Source of the DNA: Chloroflexota bacterium
GTDB taxonomy: Bacteria > Chloroflexota > Limnocylindria > Limnocylindrales > CSP1-4
NCBI GenBank assembly: GCA_017882025.1
Contig: JADGQG010000060.1
Span: 1 to 9,973 of the forward strand
Direction: 5' to 3'
DNA length: 9,973 bases
Under the pieces are notes generated by a model. The model saw only the letters and a program-made list of their open reading frames with translations. It did not search any database and was not told where the DNA came from. The translations under genes were made by a program, and so were the position numbers. Shown here in pieces: positions 1 through 6,146 of this stretch. Numbering within the stretch: the stretch's first letter is position 1; each line of letters starts with the position of its first letter.

Positions 1-170
1 GCCGCACTTGCCGAGGTCGGCGCACAGGTGGCCGCGCACCGGTGAAGGCTGGCGCCGCAGGGCCGCTTCCGCACGCCGTCCCCGGTTCGGTTCGTCGCGA
101 CTGCCGCCGGACCATCGCCGAGGTCTGCGCGCGGCTGGCGATCAAGGCTGCCGTCCTCGGGCGCGGATGA
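1..170 (+). pseudogene. Frame-disrupted 3' end of a CoxM-like FAD-binding subunit
   Basis: Two pieces resemble the C-terminal domain of the FAD-binding subunit of molybdenum hydroxylases (CO_deh_flav_C family), but in different frames. Frame 1 reads AALAEVGAQVAAHR and stops at TGA 43-45. Frame 3 reads RRDCRRTIAEVCARLAIKAA from about position 93 and stops at TGA 168-170. That second piece resembles the family's terminal signature of a YRR-type motif followed by a helix ending in R-A-hydrophobic. The gap between the pieces, about 20 codons, is close to normal spacing. A net loss of one base between about 40 and 98 would join them. The final TGA overlaps the ATG of the next gene by four bases (ATGA), as expected for a coupled cox operon. 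Resemblance is judged from memory of the family. The alternative is that the gene truly ends at 45 and the frame-3 match is chance. The start lies outside the window. Confidence 0.42.
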
Positions 171-1243
171 AGATCGTTCACGTCGTGCCCGGCGAGCCGC
201 TTCCTGAGCCCCGGGGAGCGCTTGGCGGGGCCGTGCTCGCCCGCGACCTGGCAGTCGGAGGCGAGCGGTGGTCGAAGGGCCGGCGGCTGACGAAGGTGGA
301 CCTCGATCTCCTCGCGGCAGGCGACGTTCGAGGGTTCGGTCCGGGGGCGGGCCCGGCGCGCCCGGTCGCGCTCCTCGTGCCCGAGCGCGGCGAGGTCCAC
401 GAGGACGACGCGGCGGTCCGCCTGGCGGTCGCCGTCGCGGGGCCTGGCCTCGAGGTCCGAGGACCCCACGAGTCGCGGATCGACCTGCTCGCCGTTGGTC
501 CGGGTGTCCTCCGCGTTCACGCGATGCGCCTCGAGCAGCTGAACCGGATCGACGGGCTCAGCGTCTTCACCCTGTTCGACGGGCAGCTCGTGGCCGCGGG
601 AACGTTGGTGGCGAGCATCAAGACAGGCCCGCACCTGGTCCCGGCGGCCGATGTCCTCAGGGGCGAGGCGGTCGCCGCCGCCGGCAGGCCGGTCGTCGAT
701 GTCCGCCCGTACGCGGCGCGCCGGATCGCCGCGATCGTCAAGGAGTCCCTCGCGCCGGCCGGCCGGACGCGCTTCGAGGCCGCGCTCGCGGCGCGGGTCG
801 AAGGGCTCGGCTCCTCGCTCATCGCGCTCGCGTACGTCGCAGATGACCCTGCGGCCGCCGAGCGCTCGTTCCGCCGCTTCCTGCGCGGGGCGGACCGCGC
901 GGACGTGATCCTCACCGCGGGCGCCGTGTCAACGGATCCGACGGAAGGGATTCTCGTCGCGTTCGCGGCCGTCGGCGGGAGGGTCGTGAGCCACGGCGTG
1001 CCGGCCCATCCGGGCTCGATGCTCTGGCTGGGGCGCGCCGGCCGGACGAGCGTCCTGGGCCTTCCCTCCTGCGGGGCGTACTCGACGGCGACCGCGGCCG
1101 ACCTCATCCTTCCCTGGTTGCTGGCCGGCGAGCCGCCGAATCGCCGGACGGTTGCCCGACTCGGACACGGCGGGATCCTCTCGAGGGAGATGCGCTTCCG
1201 CTTCCCGCCGTACGCGCGGTCGCTCGACGCCCCGGAGGGGTAG
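167..1243 (+). CDS. MoeA/CinA-like molybdopterin-binding protein
   Basis: This 358-residue protein belongs to the molybdopterin-binding (MoCF_biosynth-type) proteins that often sit beside cox and xdh genes. The N-terminal part (about 1-90) has the MoeA-like segment LTKVDLDLLAAG followed by GEVHEDDAA (residues 75-83). The middle (about 118-165) reads MRLEQLNRIDGLSVFTLF, then GTLVASIKTGPHLVP. The C-terminal molybdopterin-binding fold carries ILTAGAVSTDPTE (about 248-260), GVPAHPGSM (277-285) and VLGLPSCGA (296-304). The ATG at 167 was chosen because it overlaps the preceding TGA (ATGA) and the family-like sequence begins there. The same frame stays open upstream to position 8, but that arginine-rich stretch looks non-coding. 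It probably binds molybdopterin or Mo-molybdopterin during cofactor insertion into the enzyme encoded upstream. The exact reaction of this subfamily is not established. It is not a full-length MoeA, since the usual multi-domain arrangement is reduced. Confidence 0.82.
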   Translation: MKIVHVVPGEPLPEPRGALGGAVLARDLAVGGERWSKGRRLTKVDLDLLAAGDVRGFGPGAGPARPVALLVPERGEVHEDDAAVRLAVAVAGPGLEVRGPHESRIDLLAVGPGVLRVHAMRLEQLNRIDGLSVFTLFDGQLVAAGTLVASIKTGPHLVPAADVLRGEAVAAAGRPVVDVRPYAARRIAAIVKESLAPAGRTRFEAALAARVEGLGSSLIALAYVADDPAAAERSFRRFLRGADRADVILTAGAVSTDPTEGILVAFAAVGGRVVSHGVPAHPGSMLWLGRAGRTSVLGLPSCGAYSTATAADLILPWLLAGEPPNRRTVARLGHGGILSREMRFRFPPYARSLDAPEG

Positions 1244-1366
1244 AGGAGGCACACCGGGACCGTGCGCGTCCGCGTCGTGGCCGATTCGGCTGCCCCCACG
1301 GCCCGCGCGTCCCGCAGCGGAACCCCGGTGTACGATCCCGCCCATCCCGACCCTGAGCGAGGAACG
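1244..1366 (+). promoter_or_regulatory. Gap before coxD with strong ribosome binding site and -10-like box
   Basis: This 123-base stretch separates the MoeA-like gene from the preferred coxD start. It begins with GAGGAGG (1243-1249), a near-perfect Shine-Dalgarno sequence, 12 bases before an in-frame GTG at 1262. Near its end are TGTACGAT (1329-1336), which resembles an extended -10 box, and GAGGAA (1359-1364) just before the ATG at 1367. I see no good -35 box. The region is therefore either a leader with an internal promoter, or the first 35 codons of a longer CoxD. Both readings rest on short motifs only. Confidence 0.25.
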
Positions 1367-2290
1367 ATGGACGAGCAGAGAGCGGCGCTCCCCGACGAGC
1401 TGGCCACGATCGAGGGCCTCCAGGCCGCGTTCCGCCGGCGCGACTACGTCGCGGACCGCTCATTGATGACGGCGGTCTTCCTGGCCCTGAGCCTTGGCCG
1501 CCCGCTGCTTCTCGAGGGCGAGGCCGGCGTCGGCAAGACGCAGCTGGCAAAGACGCTTGCGGACACGCTGGGCACGCGGCTGATCCGGCTCCAGTGTTAC
1601 GAAGGCCTGGACGTCACCACCGCGGTCTACGAGTGGAACTACGCGCGCCAGATGCTCGAGATCCGTCTCCGGGAAGCGCGCGGTGAGATCGGGACCGCGA
1701 CGGCGCACGACATCTTCGGCCCCGAATTCCTCCTCAAGCGTCCGCTCCTCCAGGCACTGGAGGCGCCAGATGGCGTGGCGCCGGTCCTGCTGATCGACGA
1801 AATCGACCGCGCCGACGAGGAGTTCGAGGCGTACCTGCTCGAGATCCTGTCGGATTTCCAGGTCACCATCCCGGAGATCGGGACGGTGACCGCGGAGCGG
1901 CCGCCCCGCGTGATCCTCACCTCGAACCGGACGCGCGAGGTCCACGATGCCCTGAAGCGCCGCTGCCTCTATCACTGGATCGACTATCCCAGCGCACACA
2001 CGGAGATGGAGATCGTCCTCGCCCGCGTGCCCGCCACGCCGGATCGACTGGCGCGCCAGGTCGTCGGCTTCGTCGGCCGGCTTCGGACGGCCGATCTCAC
2101 GAAGGTTCCCGGCGTCGCCGAGACGCTCGATTGGGCGTCCGCGCTGCTCGCCCTCGGGGCGCGCGAGCTGGCGCCCGAGGTCGTGGACGAGACGCTGGGA
2201 GTCCTCCTGAAGTACGAGGAGGACGTCCGGCGGGTGCGCGGCGCGGCTGCGGCCGGATACCTCGACGAGCTCGTCTCGACGGGAACCTGA
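1367..2290 (+). CDS. coxD: MoxR-family AAA+ ATPase CoxD
   Basis: This 307-residue cytoplasmic ATPase is of the MoxR type, the usual partner of the VWA protein CoxE encoded next. Visible motifs are Walker A GEAGVGKT (51-58), Walker B LLIDEIDRAD (141-150), sensor 1 LTSN (184-187) and the arginine-rich DALKRRC (194-200). The region just before Walker A, YVADRSLMTAVFLALSLGRP, is typical of CoxD. In Oligotropha-type CO dehydrogenase systems CoxD is an ATPase needed to build the Cu-S-Mo centre. Whether this cluster serves that enzyme is not shown here. The ATG at 1367 has GAGGAA two bases upstream and gives the usual family length. An in-frame GTG at 1262 with a better ribosome binding site would add 35 residues (total 342) that look unlike any domain. 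The stop lies 20 bases before coxE. Confidence 0.9.
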   Translation: MDEQRAALPDELATIEGLQAAFRRRDYVADRSLMTAVFLALSLGRPLLLEGEAGVGKTQLAKTLADTLGTRLIRLQCYEGLDVTTAVYEWNYARQMLEIRLREARGEIGTATAHDIFGPEFLLKRPLLQALEAPDGVAPVLLIDEIDRADEEFEAYLLEILSDFQVTIPEIGTVTAERPPRVILTSNRTREVHDALKRRCLYHWIDYPSAHTEMEIVLARVPATPDRLARQVVGFVGRLRTADLTKVPGVAETLDWASALLALGARELAPEVVDETLGVLLKYEEDVRRVRGAAAAGYLDELVSTGT

Positions 2291-2310
2291 GGGACCCGCG
2301 GGCGTCCGCC

Positions 2311-3723
2311 ATGACCGGTATCCGTGCCCCTGTCCCCGACCCGCTCGATGCGTTCGACGGCTCGACCTTCCTGCGCAATGGGGTCCTCTTCACGCGGGCG
2401 CTTCGCTCTGCGGGCGTCGTGACCGATCTCGGCGGGGCGCTTGACTTCGCCCGGGCGCTCACGCTCGTGGACCTCGGTGACCGGACGCAGGTGCACGCGG
2501 CCGGCTCGGCGATCTTCTGCCGGCGGCGCCTCGACATCGAGATCTACGACGCAGTCTTCGACCAGTTCTGGCGTCGCCACACGGCACGGATTGCCCCGAC
2601 GGGCCTCGAGGTCCGCGCCCCACGGCCGCCCCGGCCGCCGAAGGATCGCGAGGCCGCCCTCGACACGGAGTGCGGGCGGGAACGACCCGGCCCACCGCGC
2701 GGACGACCCGAGCAGGCCGAGCCGGGCGCCGGCGACGAGGAGCAGGAAGCCGACGCCGGATGGGTCGTCTCGCCGCGCGCCTTCAGTCCCGGCGAAGCGT
2801 TCCGTCACCGCGACTTCGACCGGATGACGAACGCCGAGCTCCGCGACGCCGAGCGGCTGATCGACCTGCTCCGCCCCCGTCTCGAGCCTCGGCGTACCCG
2901 GCGCTACGAGCTGCACCCGCACGGCCGGCGGCTCGCGCCCCGGGCCATGTTTCGGCGCAACCTCGGCGCCGGCGGCGACCTCGTGGCGTGGGTCTGGCGG
3001 CGTCGCGTCCGGCGCCCGCGCTCGATCGTCATCCTGTGTGACGTCTCGGGATCCATGGAGCGCCACGCCCGGATCCTGCTCCGCTTCGCCCAGGCCCTCA
3101 CCCGCACGTCGGGCGTGCGGACGGAGTCGTTCGTGTTCGGGACCCGGCTGACCCGGATCACGCACGAGCTGCGGGGACGAGACCCGGACCTGGCGATCCA
3201 GCGCGTCAGCGAGACGGTCCGCGACTGGTCGGGCGGGACGCGCATCGGCGATTCGTTCCGCACGTTCAACCTCCGCTGGGCGCGGCGTGTCCTCCGCACG
3301 TCGGGCGTCGTGATCGTCGTGTCGGACGGATGGGACCGCGGCGACCCGGAGCTCGTGCGCGCCGAGACCGCCCGGCTCCAGCGCAACTGCCACCGGCTGA
3401 TCTGGCTCAACCCGCTCGCCGGCACCGGGGGCTACCAGCCGATCGCGGCGGGCATGGCTGCCGCCTACCCGTCGATCGACGACTTCCTGCCGATCCAGTC
3501 GATCGCCTCGCTCGAGCGGCTCGGGGCGGTCCTCGGCGGGATGGGGCTGGGCAGCGCTGGGCGGCCGCCGCGAACGGGGACGCCGCGCGTGCACCGCGTG
3601 GAGCTGCCGGGCCGGGCCCGGCAGGGACCCGCACGCTCGATCCTGCCGCGGGTCGGGGTCCTGCCGGAGGCGGCCCGCGTGACGCTGGCAGACCCGGCGT
3701 CGGCGCGGCCGCTGGGGCACTGA
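2311..3723 (+). CDS. coxE: VWA domain protein CoxE
   Basis: This 470-residue protein has a C-terminal von Willebrand factor A domain of the CoxE family (PF05762 type). The metal-ion site is intact: DVSGS at 244-248, the threonine in GGTRIG (T310), and the aspartate in VVSDGWDRGD (D339). An N-terminal helical region (about 1-100) leads into a charged, proline- and arginine-rich linker (about 103-150). A typical segment with AFSPGEAFRHRDFDRMT follows (about 157-173). The VWA fold ends near residue 412, and a further roughly 58 residues form a proline-, arginine- and alanine-rich tail. MoxR ATPases and VWA proteins work as pairs in metal insertion or complex assembly, so this gene likely acts with the ATPase just upstream in maturing the molybdenum enzyme. 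The ATG at 2311 follows a weak GAGGGA 16 bases upstream. The frame is open further upstream, but that part overlaps coxD and looks non-coding. Confidence 0.9.
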   Translation: MTGIRAPVPDPLDAFDGSTFLRNGVLFTRALRSAGVVTDLGGALDFARALTLVDLGDRTQVHAAGSAIFCRRRLDIEIYDAVFDQFWRRHTARIAPTGLEVRAPRPPRPPKDREAALDTECGRERPGPPRGRPEQAEPGAGDEEQEADAGWVVSPRAFSPGEAFRHRDFDRMTNAELRDAERLIDLLRPRLEPRRTRRYELHPHGRRLAPRAMFRRNLGAGGDLVAWVWRRRVRRPRSIVILCDVSGSMERHARILLRFAQALTRTSGVRTESFVFGTRLTRITHELRGRDPDLAIQRVSETVRDWSGGTRIGDSFRTFNLRWARRVLRTSGVVIVVSDGWDRGDPELVRAETARLQRNCHRLIWLNPLAGTGGYQPIAAGMAAAYPSIDDFLPIQSIASLERLGAVLGGMGLGSAGRPPRTGTPRVHRVELPGRARQGPARSILPRVGVLPEAARVTLADPASARPLGH

Positions 3724-3729
3724 ACGACC

Positions 3730-3738
3730 AGGAGGAGG
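3730..3738 (+). promoter_or_regulatory. Strong ribosome binding site before the xdhC-like gene
   Basis: AGGAGGAGG lies four to seven bases before the ATG at 3743, depending on which register pairs with 16S rRNA. It is the clearest Shine-Dalgarno sequence in the window and fixes the start of the XdhC/CoxF-like gene. The 19-base gap after coxE holds nothing else. Confidence 0.8.
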
Positions 3739-3742
3739 ATCG

Positions 3743-4843
3743 ATGCGGGAGCTGCTCGAGACGGTCCGGGCGTGGCAGGCGGAGGACGCGGCGCTCGGCC
3801 GCGCCGTCGTCGTCCGGACGTTCGGTTCGGCGCCCCGACCGGAGGGCGCAACCCTTGTCGTCACGGCGGATGGGCGGCTGGCCGGGAGCGTCTCGGGCGG
3901 CTGCGTGGAAGGCGCCGCGTACGAGGAGATCCAGGCTGCCCGCGCGGCCGGCGTCAGCCGCGTCATACGCTACGGGATCACTGACGAGCAGGCGTGGGAC
4001 GTGGGTCTGGCCTGCGGCGGCACGATCGACGTGCTCGTGGAGCCGTACCTCCGGCCGGAGATCGTGGAGGCCGCGGGCGAGAGCACCGGCTCCATCGTGG
4101 TGATCCCGTTGCCGGCCGACGCGCCGCCAGCCGCGTTCGGGCCGCATCCGCCCGGGGCCGGTGAACCGCCCGCCCCCGCGTTCGCGGTCGCCGATGACGG
4201 GAGCCTCGGCGGGTCGACTGGGCTGCCGGAGGCGGACCAGGCGATCGCCAGGGCAGCCCGGGACCTGCTCGCGCGCGGGGGATCGACGACGGTCACGGCC
4301 GCCGGGCGGCAGTTCTTCCTGGAGGGCTACCCGGCCGCGCCGCGGCTCGTCGTCGTCGGGGCCGTCCAGGTGGCGATGCCGCTGGTGCGGATCGCACGCG
4401 AGCTTGGGTACGTGACAGTGGTCGTGGACGGGCGGGCGGCCTTCGCAACGCGGGAGCGCTTCCCCGGTGTCGACCGCCTGGTGGTGGGGTGGCCCGACGA
4501 GGCGGCCGACGAGATCGGCCTCGGCCCCGCCGACGCGGTCGCCGTCCTCACCCACGACGTCAAGTTCGACGAGCCAGCCATCATCGAGGGGCTCCGGCGC
4601 GGCTGCCGCTACGTCGGCGCGGTCGGCTCGAAGAAGACCCAAGCGGACCGGCGCGCACGACTCCGGGCGGCGGGGGTGACCGATGCCGACCTGGCCCGAC
4701 TGCGCGGACCGATTGGGCTCGACCTGGGCGGACGCGCGCCGGCCGAGACGGCGCTCGCGATCATGGCGGAGGTCGTCGCCGAGCGCTACGGCGGATCGGG
4801 CGCGCCGATGCTCACCCTGACGCCGGCGAGCGCGTCCGCATGA
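3743..4843 (+). CDS. coxF: XdhC/CoxF family molybdenum-enzyme maturation factor
   Basis: This 366-residue cytoplasmic protein has the full XdhC/CoxF architecture. The N-terminal XdhC_CoxI domain shows GSAPRPEGATLVV (28-40), the signature GSVSGGCVE (48-56) and CGGTIDVLVEPYL (91-103). A proline- and alanine-rich linker follows (about 118-150). The C-terminal Rossmann domain starts with LVVVGAVQVAMPL (202-214), continues with AVAVLTHDVKFDEPAI and YVGAVGSKK, and ends with the GLDLGGRAPAETALAI segment. In characterised systems XdhC binds molybdenum cofactor, protects it during sulfuration and delivers it to the apo-enzyme. The glycine loop reads GAVQVA rather than GxGxxA, a variant I associate with the CoxF-like branch. 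The start is set by a strong AGGAGGAGG. The stop overlaps the start of the next gene (ATGA at 4840-4843), which suggests translational coupling to MocA. The symbol could equally be coxI or xdhC. Confidence 0.92.
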   Translation: MRELLETVRAWQAEDAALGRAVVVRTFGSAPRPEGATLVVTADGRLAGSVSGGCVEGAAYEEIQAARAAGVSRVIRYGITDEQAWDVGLACGGTIDVLVEPYLRPEIVEAAGESTGSIVVIPLPADAPPAAFGPHPPGAGEPPAPAFAVADDGSLGGSTGLPEADQAIARAARDLLARGGSTTVTAAGRQFFLEGYPAAPRLVVVGAVQVAMPLVRIARELGYVTVVVDGRAAFATRERFPGVDRLVVGWPDEAADEIGLGPADAVAVLTHDVKFDEPAIIEGLRRGCRYVGAVGSKKTQADRRARLRAAGVTDADLARLRGPIGLDLGGRAPAETALAIMAEVVAERYGGSGAPMLTLTPASASA

Positions 4844-5514
4844 TCATTGCCCGCGACGCTGCGGCCGTCATCCTCGCCGCCGGTGCCGGCTCGCGATTCG
4901 GCGGTGGAAAGGTCCGGGCGGCGCTGGAGGGACGACCGCTCCTCGCCCACGTCCTGGCGGCCGTTCGCGAGGCTGGGATCGGGCGCGTGGTCGTCGTGCT
5001 CGGGCGCGATGCCGGTGCCGTCCTGGACGCGGTCCGGGACGTCGACCCCGGCGTGCTCGAGCGGGTCCTGGTCACCGTCAACCCGACCCCGGAGCGTGGG
5101 CTGGCCACGTCGCTCCGGCTCGGATTCGGCGCCGCGACCGCGGTGGCACCGCCGGCCGGAGTGCTGGTGCTCCTCGGAGATCAGCCGCGCGTTCGCGCGG
5201 ACGTGCTGCGCGTCCTGTGCGGCGCGGTGGCGTCGGCCCACGCCTTCGCGGTCGTGCCCCGCTACGCGGGAGACGCGGCGCCCAACCCCGTCCTGCTCCT
5301 GCCGGCAGGCTGGCCGCTCGTCGCAGGCCTCACCGGCGACCGGGGCCTTGGCCCGCTGCTTGCCGCCGATCCGGCCCGGGTGGTCCGGGTGGCGGTTCCC
5401 GGGGCGAACCCCGACGTCGACACGCCGGCCGACCTGGCCGCCCTGGCCGCGGTGGCCGACCCGCCCAGCCCGCGGGGGAGGGGCTCCCCCGCGTCGACCC
5501 GGCCTGCAGGGTGA
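4840..5514 (+). CDS. mocA: MocA-like molybdenum cofactor nucleotidyltransferase
   Basis: This 224-residue protein has the MobA/MocA nucleotidyltransferase fold. The nucleotide-binding loop is LAAGAGSRFGGGK (12-24), the metal-binding segment is VLVLLGDQP (108-116), and NPVLLL (149-154) and NPDVDTPADL (190-199) complete the family pattern. The likely reaction is transfer of CMP from CTP to Mo-molybdopterin, giving the molybdopterin cytosine dinucleotide used by CO dehydrogenase and related hydroxylases. Placement next to XdhC supports MocA over MobA, but GTP versus CTP choice cannot be fixed by eye. The ATG at 4840 overlaps the xdhC-like stop. The last 18 residues (about 207-224), rich in proline, arginine and serine, lie beyond the conserved fold and overlie a perfect hairpin at 5471-5493. 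They also cover, in another frame, the front of the YHS-like sequence, so the true end of this gene may differ in relatives. Confidence 0.88.
   Translation: MIIARDAAAVILAAGAGSRFGGGKVRAALEGRPLLAHVLAAVREAGIGRVVVVLGRDAGAVLDAVRDVDPGVLERVLVTVNPTPERGLATSLRLGFGAATAVAPPAGVLVLLGDQPRVRADVLRVLCGAVASAHAFAVVPRYAGDAAPNPVLLLPAGWPLVAGLTGDRGLGPLLAADPARVVRVAVPGANPDVDTPADLAALAAVADPPSPRGRGSPASTRPAG
5471..5493 (+). other. Perfect 9-bp GC hairpin at the mocA 3' end
   Basis: CGCGGGGGA (5471-5479) pairs fully with TCCCCCGCG (5485-5493) around the five-base loop GGGGC. It lies inside the last codons of mocA, 18 bases before the YHS-like GTG. No T-run follows, so it is not a classical terminator. It could affect translation or message stability at this junction, or cause assembly errors in a G/C run. 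Confidence 0.6.
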
Positions 5515-5636
5515 ACGTGGAGCCTGCAGACGTGCGCCACATCGCCGACCATGAGGACCGAACGTACGCGTTCTGCTGTGCGGGCCGCCGGACCCGCTTC
5601 GCGCAGAACCCGGCGCGCTACCAGTCGCTGGCCTGA
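5511..5636 (+). CDS. Small degenerate YHS-domain-like protein
   Basis: Starting at the GTG that overlaps the mocA stop (GTGA, 5511-5514), this frame encodes 41 residues. YAFCCAGRRTRFAQNPARY within it matches the core of YHS metal-binding domains, normally tYyFCCxxCxxxFxxxPxxY. The cysteine usually found after CCAG is arginine (codon CGC). The usual domain opening DPxCGM is also recognisable just upstream in the same frame as VDPACRVNVEP (5493-5525), with GM changed to RV. That part has no ATG, GTG or TTG in the right place, so as annotated the protein lacks half of its first motif. YHS domains bind soft metals and occur near oxidases, transporters and sulfur-handling proteins. Here metal binding is probably weakened or lost. 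It may be a decaying gene, or the tail of a frameshifted mocA-YHS fusion. coxG starts 23 bases downstream. Confidence 0.55.
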   Translation: MNVEPADVRHIADHEDRTYAFCCAGRRTRFAQNPARYQSLA

Positions 5637-5659
5637 CCACTCTTACGAGGAACCGCTGC

Positions 5660-6100
5660 ATGAAGTTCGAGGGCCGCGTCGAGATCCACGCCCCCCGCGC
5701 GATGGTCTGGACGTTCGTCACGGATCCTGACCAGATCGCAAGCTGCGTGCCGGGCGTCCAGTCGATCGAGAAGCTCGAGGGTGGCCGGTTCAAGGCGCAC
5801 GCCAAGGTCGGCTCGGGCTTCTTCAGCGCAAAGGTCGTGGTCGACGTCGAGTTCACGGAGATCCACGAGCCGGACGACGCGACGGTGCACGCGCGCGGTC
5901 ACGCGCCCGGGAGCGCCCTGGACGCCACCGCGAAGATGGTGCTGACCGACGGCGCCGGCGGCTCGACGGTGGTGGGCTGGACCGCCGACGTCACGATCTC
6001 GGGGATGATCGCCAGCGTGGGGGAAGGGCGGATCGACGGGACGGCCAACCAGGGGATCGGCCAGACCTTCGACTGCATCAAGACAAAGCTCGAGGCCTGA
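5660..6100 (+). CDS. coxG: CoxG, SRPBCC-fold carbon monoxide dehydrogenase accessory protein
   Basis: This 146-residue protein is a compact SRPBCC (START-like) domain of the CoxG family. Family marks are VEIHAPRAMVWTFVTDPDQI (7-26), ASCVPGVQSIE (27-37), KVGSGFFSAKVVVDVEFTE (49-67), ATAKMVL (89-95) and WTADVTISG (107-115). CoxG proteins support attachment of CO dehydrogenase to the membrane, and work on actinobacterial CoxG points to menaquinone binding in the fold's pocket. This copy ends at the fold itself, without the C-terminal linker and tail seen in longer CoxG proteins, so membrane contact would need another route. GAGGAA (5647-5652) sits seven bases before the ATG. Its place after the CoxD, CoxE, CoxF and MocA genes is typical of cox clusters. 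Confidence 0.88.
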   Translation: MKFEGRVEIHAPRAMVWTFVTDPDQIASCVPGVQSIEKLEGGRFKAHAKVGSGFFSAKVVVDVEFTEIHEPDDATVHARGHAPGSALDATAKMVLTDGAGGSTVVGWTADVTISGMIASVGEGRIDGTANQGIGQTFDCIKTKLEA

Positions 6101-6146
6101 CCTGGCGAACCCGAACCCGCTGCGCCCACTCGGACGCCCTTCGCGC

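Noticed and set aside
8..166. TTG-started 53-residue N-terminal extension of the MoeA-like protein
   Set aside because: It is arginine-rich and overlaps the FAD-subunit remnant; the ATG at 167 fits the family and overlaps the preceding stop.
42..170. Separate 42-residue gene starting at GTG 42, overlapping both neighbours by GTGA and ATGA
   Set aside because: The sequence is better explained as the displaced C-terminus of the FAD-binding subunit than as an independent small gene.
1984..3966. 660-codon open frame on the minus strand opposite coxD-coxE and the start of the xdhC-like gene
   Set aside because: It is arginine-, proline- and alanine-rich with no recognisable domain, and lies opposite well-supported genes. 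GC-rich codon bias creates long antisense frames.
3407..4642. 411-codon minus-strand open frame opposite coxE and the xdhC-like gene
   Set aside because: It has antisense-shadow composition and no motifs, and the plus-strand genes have clear catalytic and family signatures.
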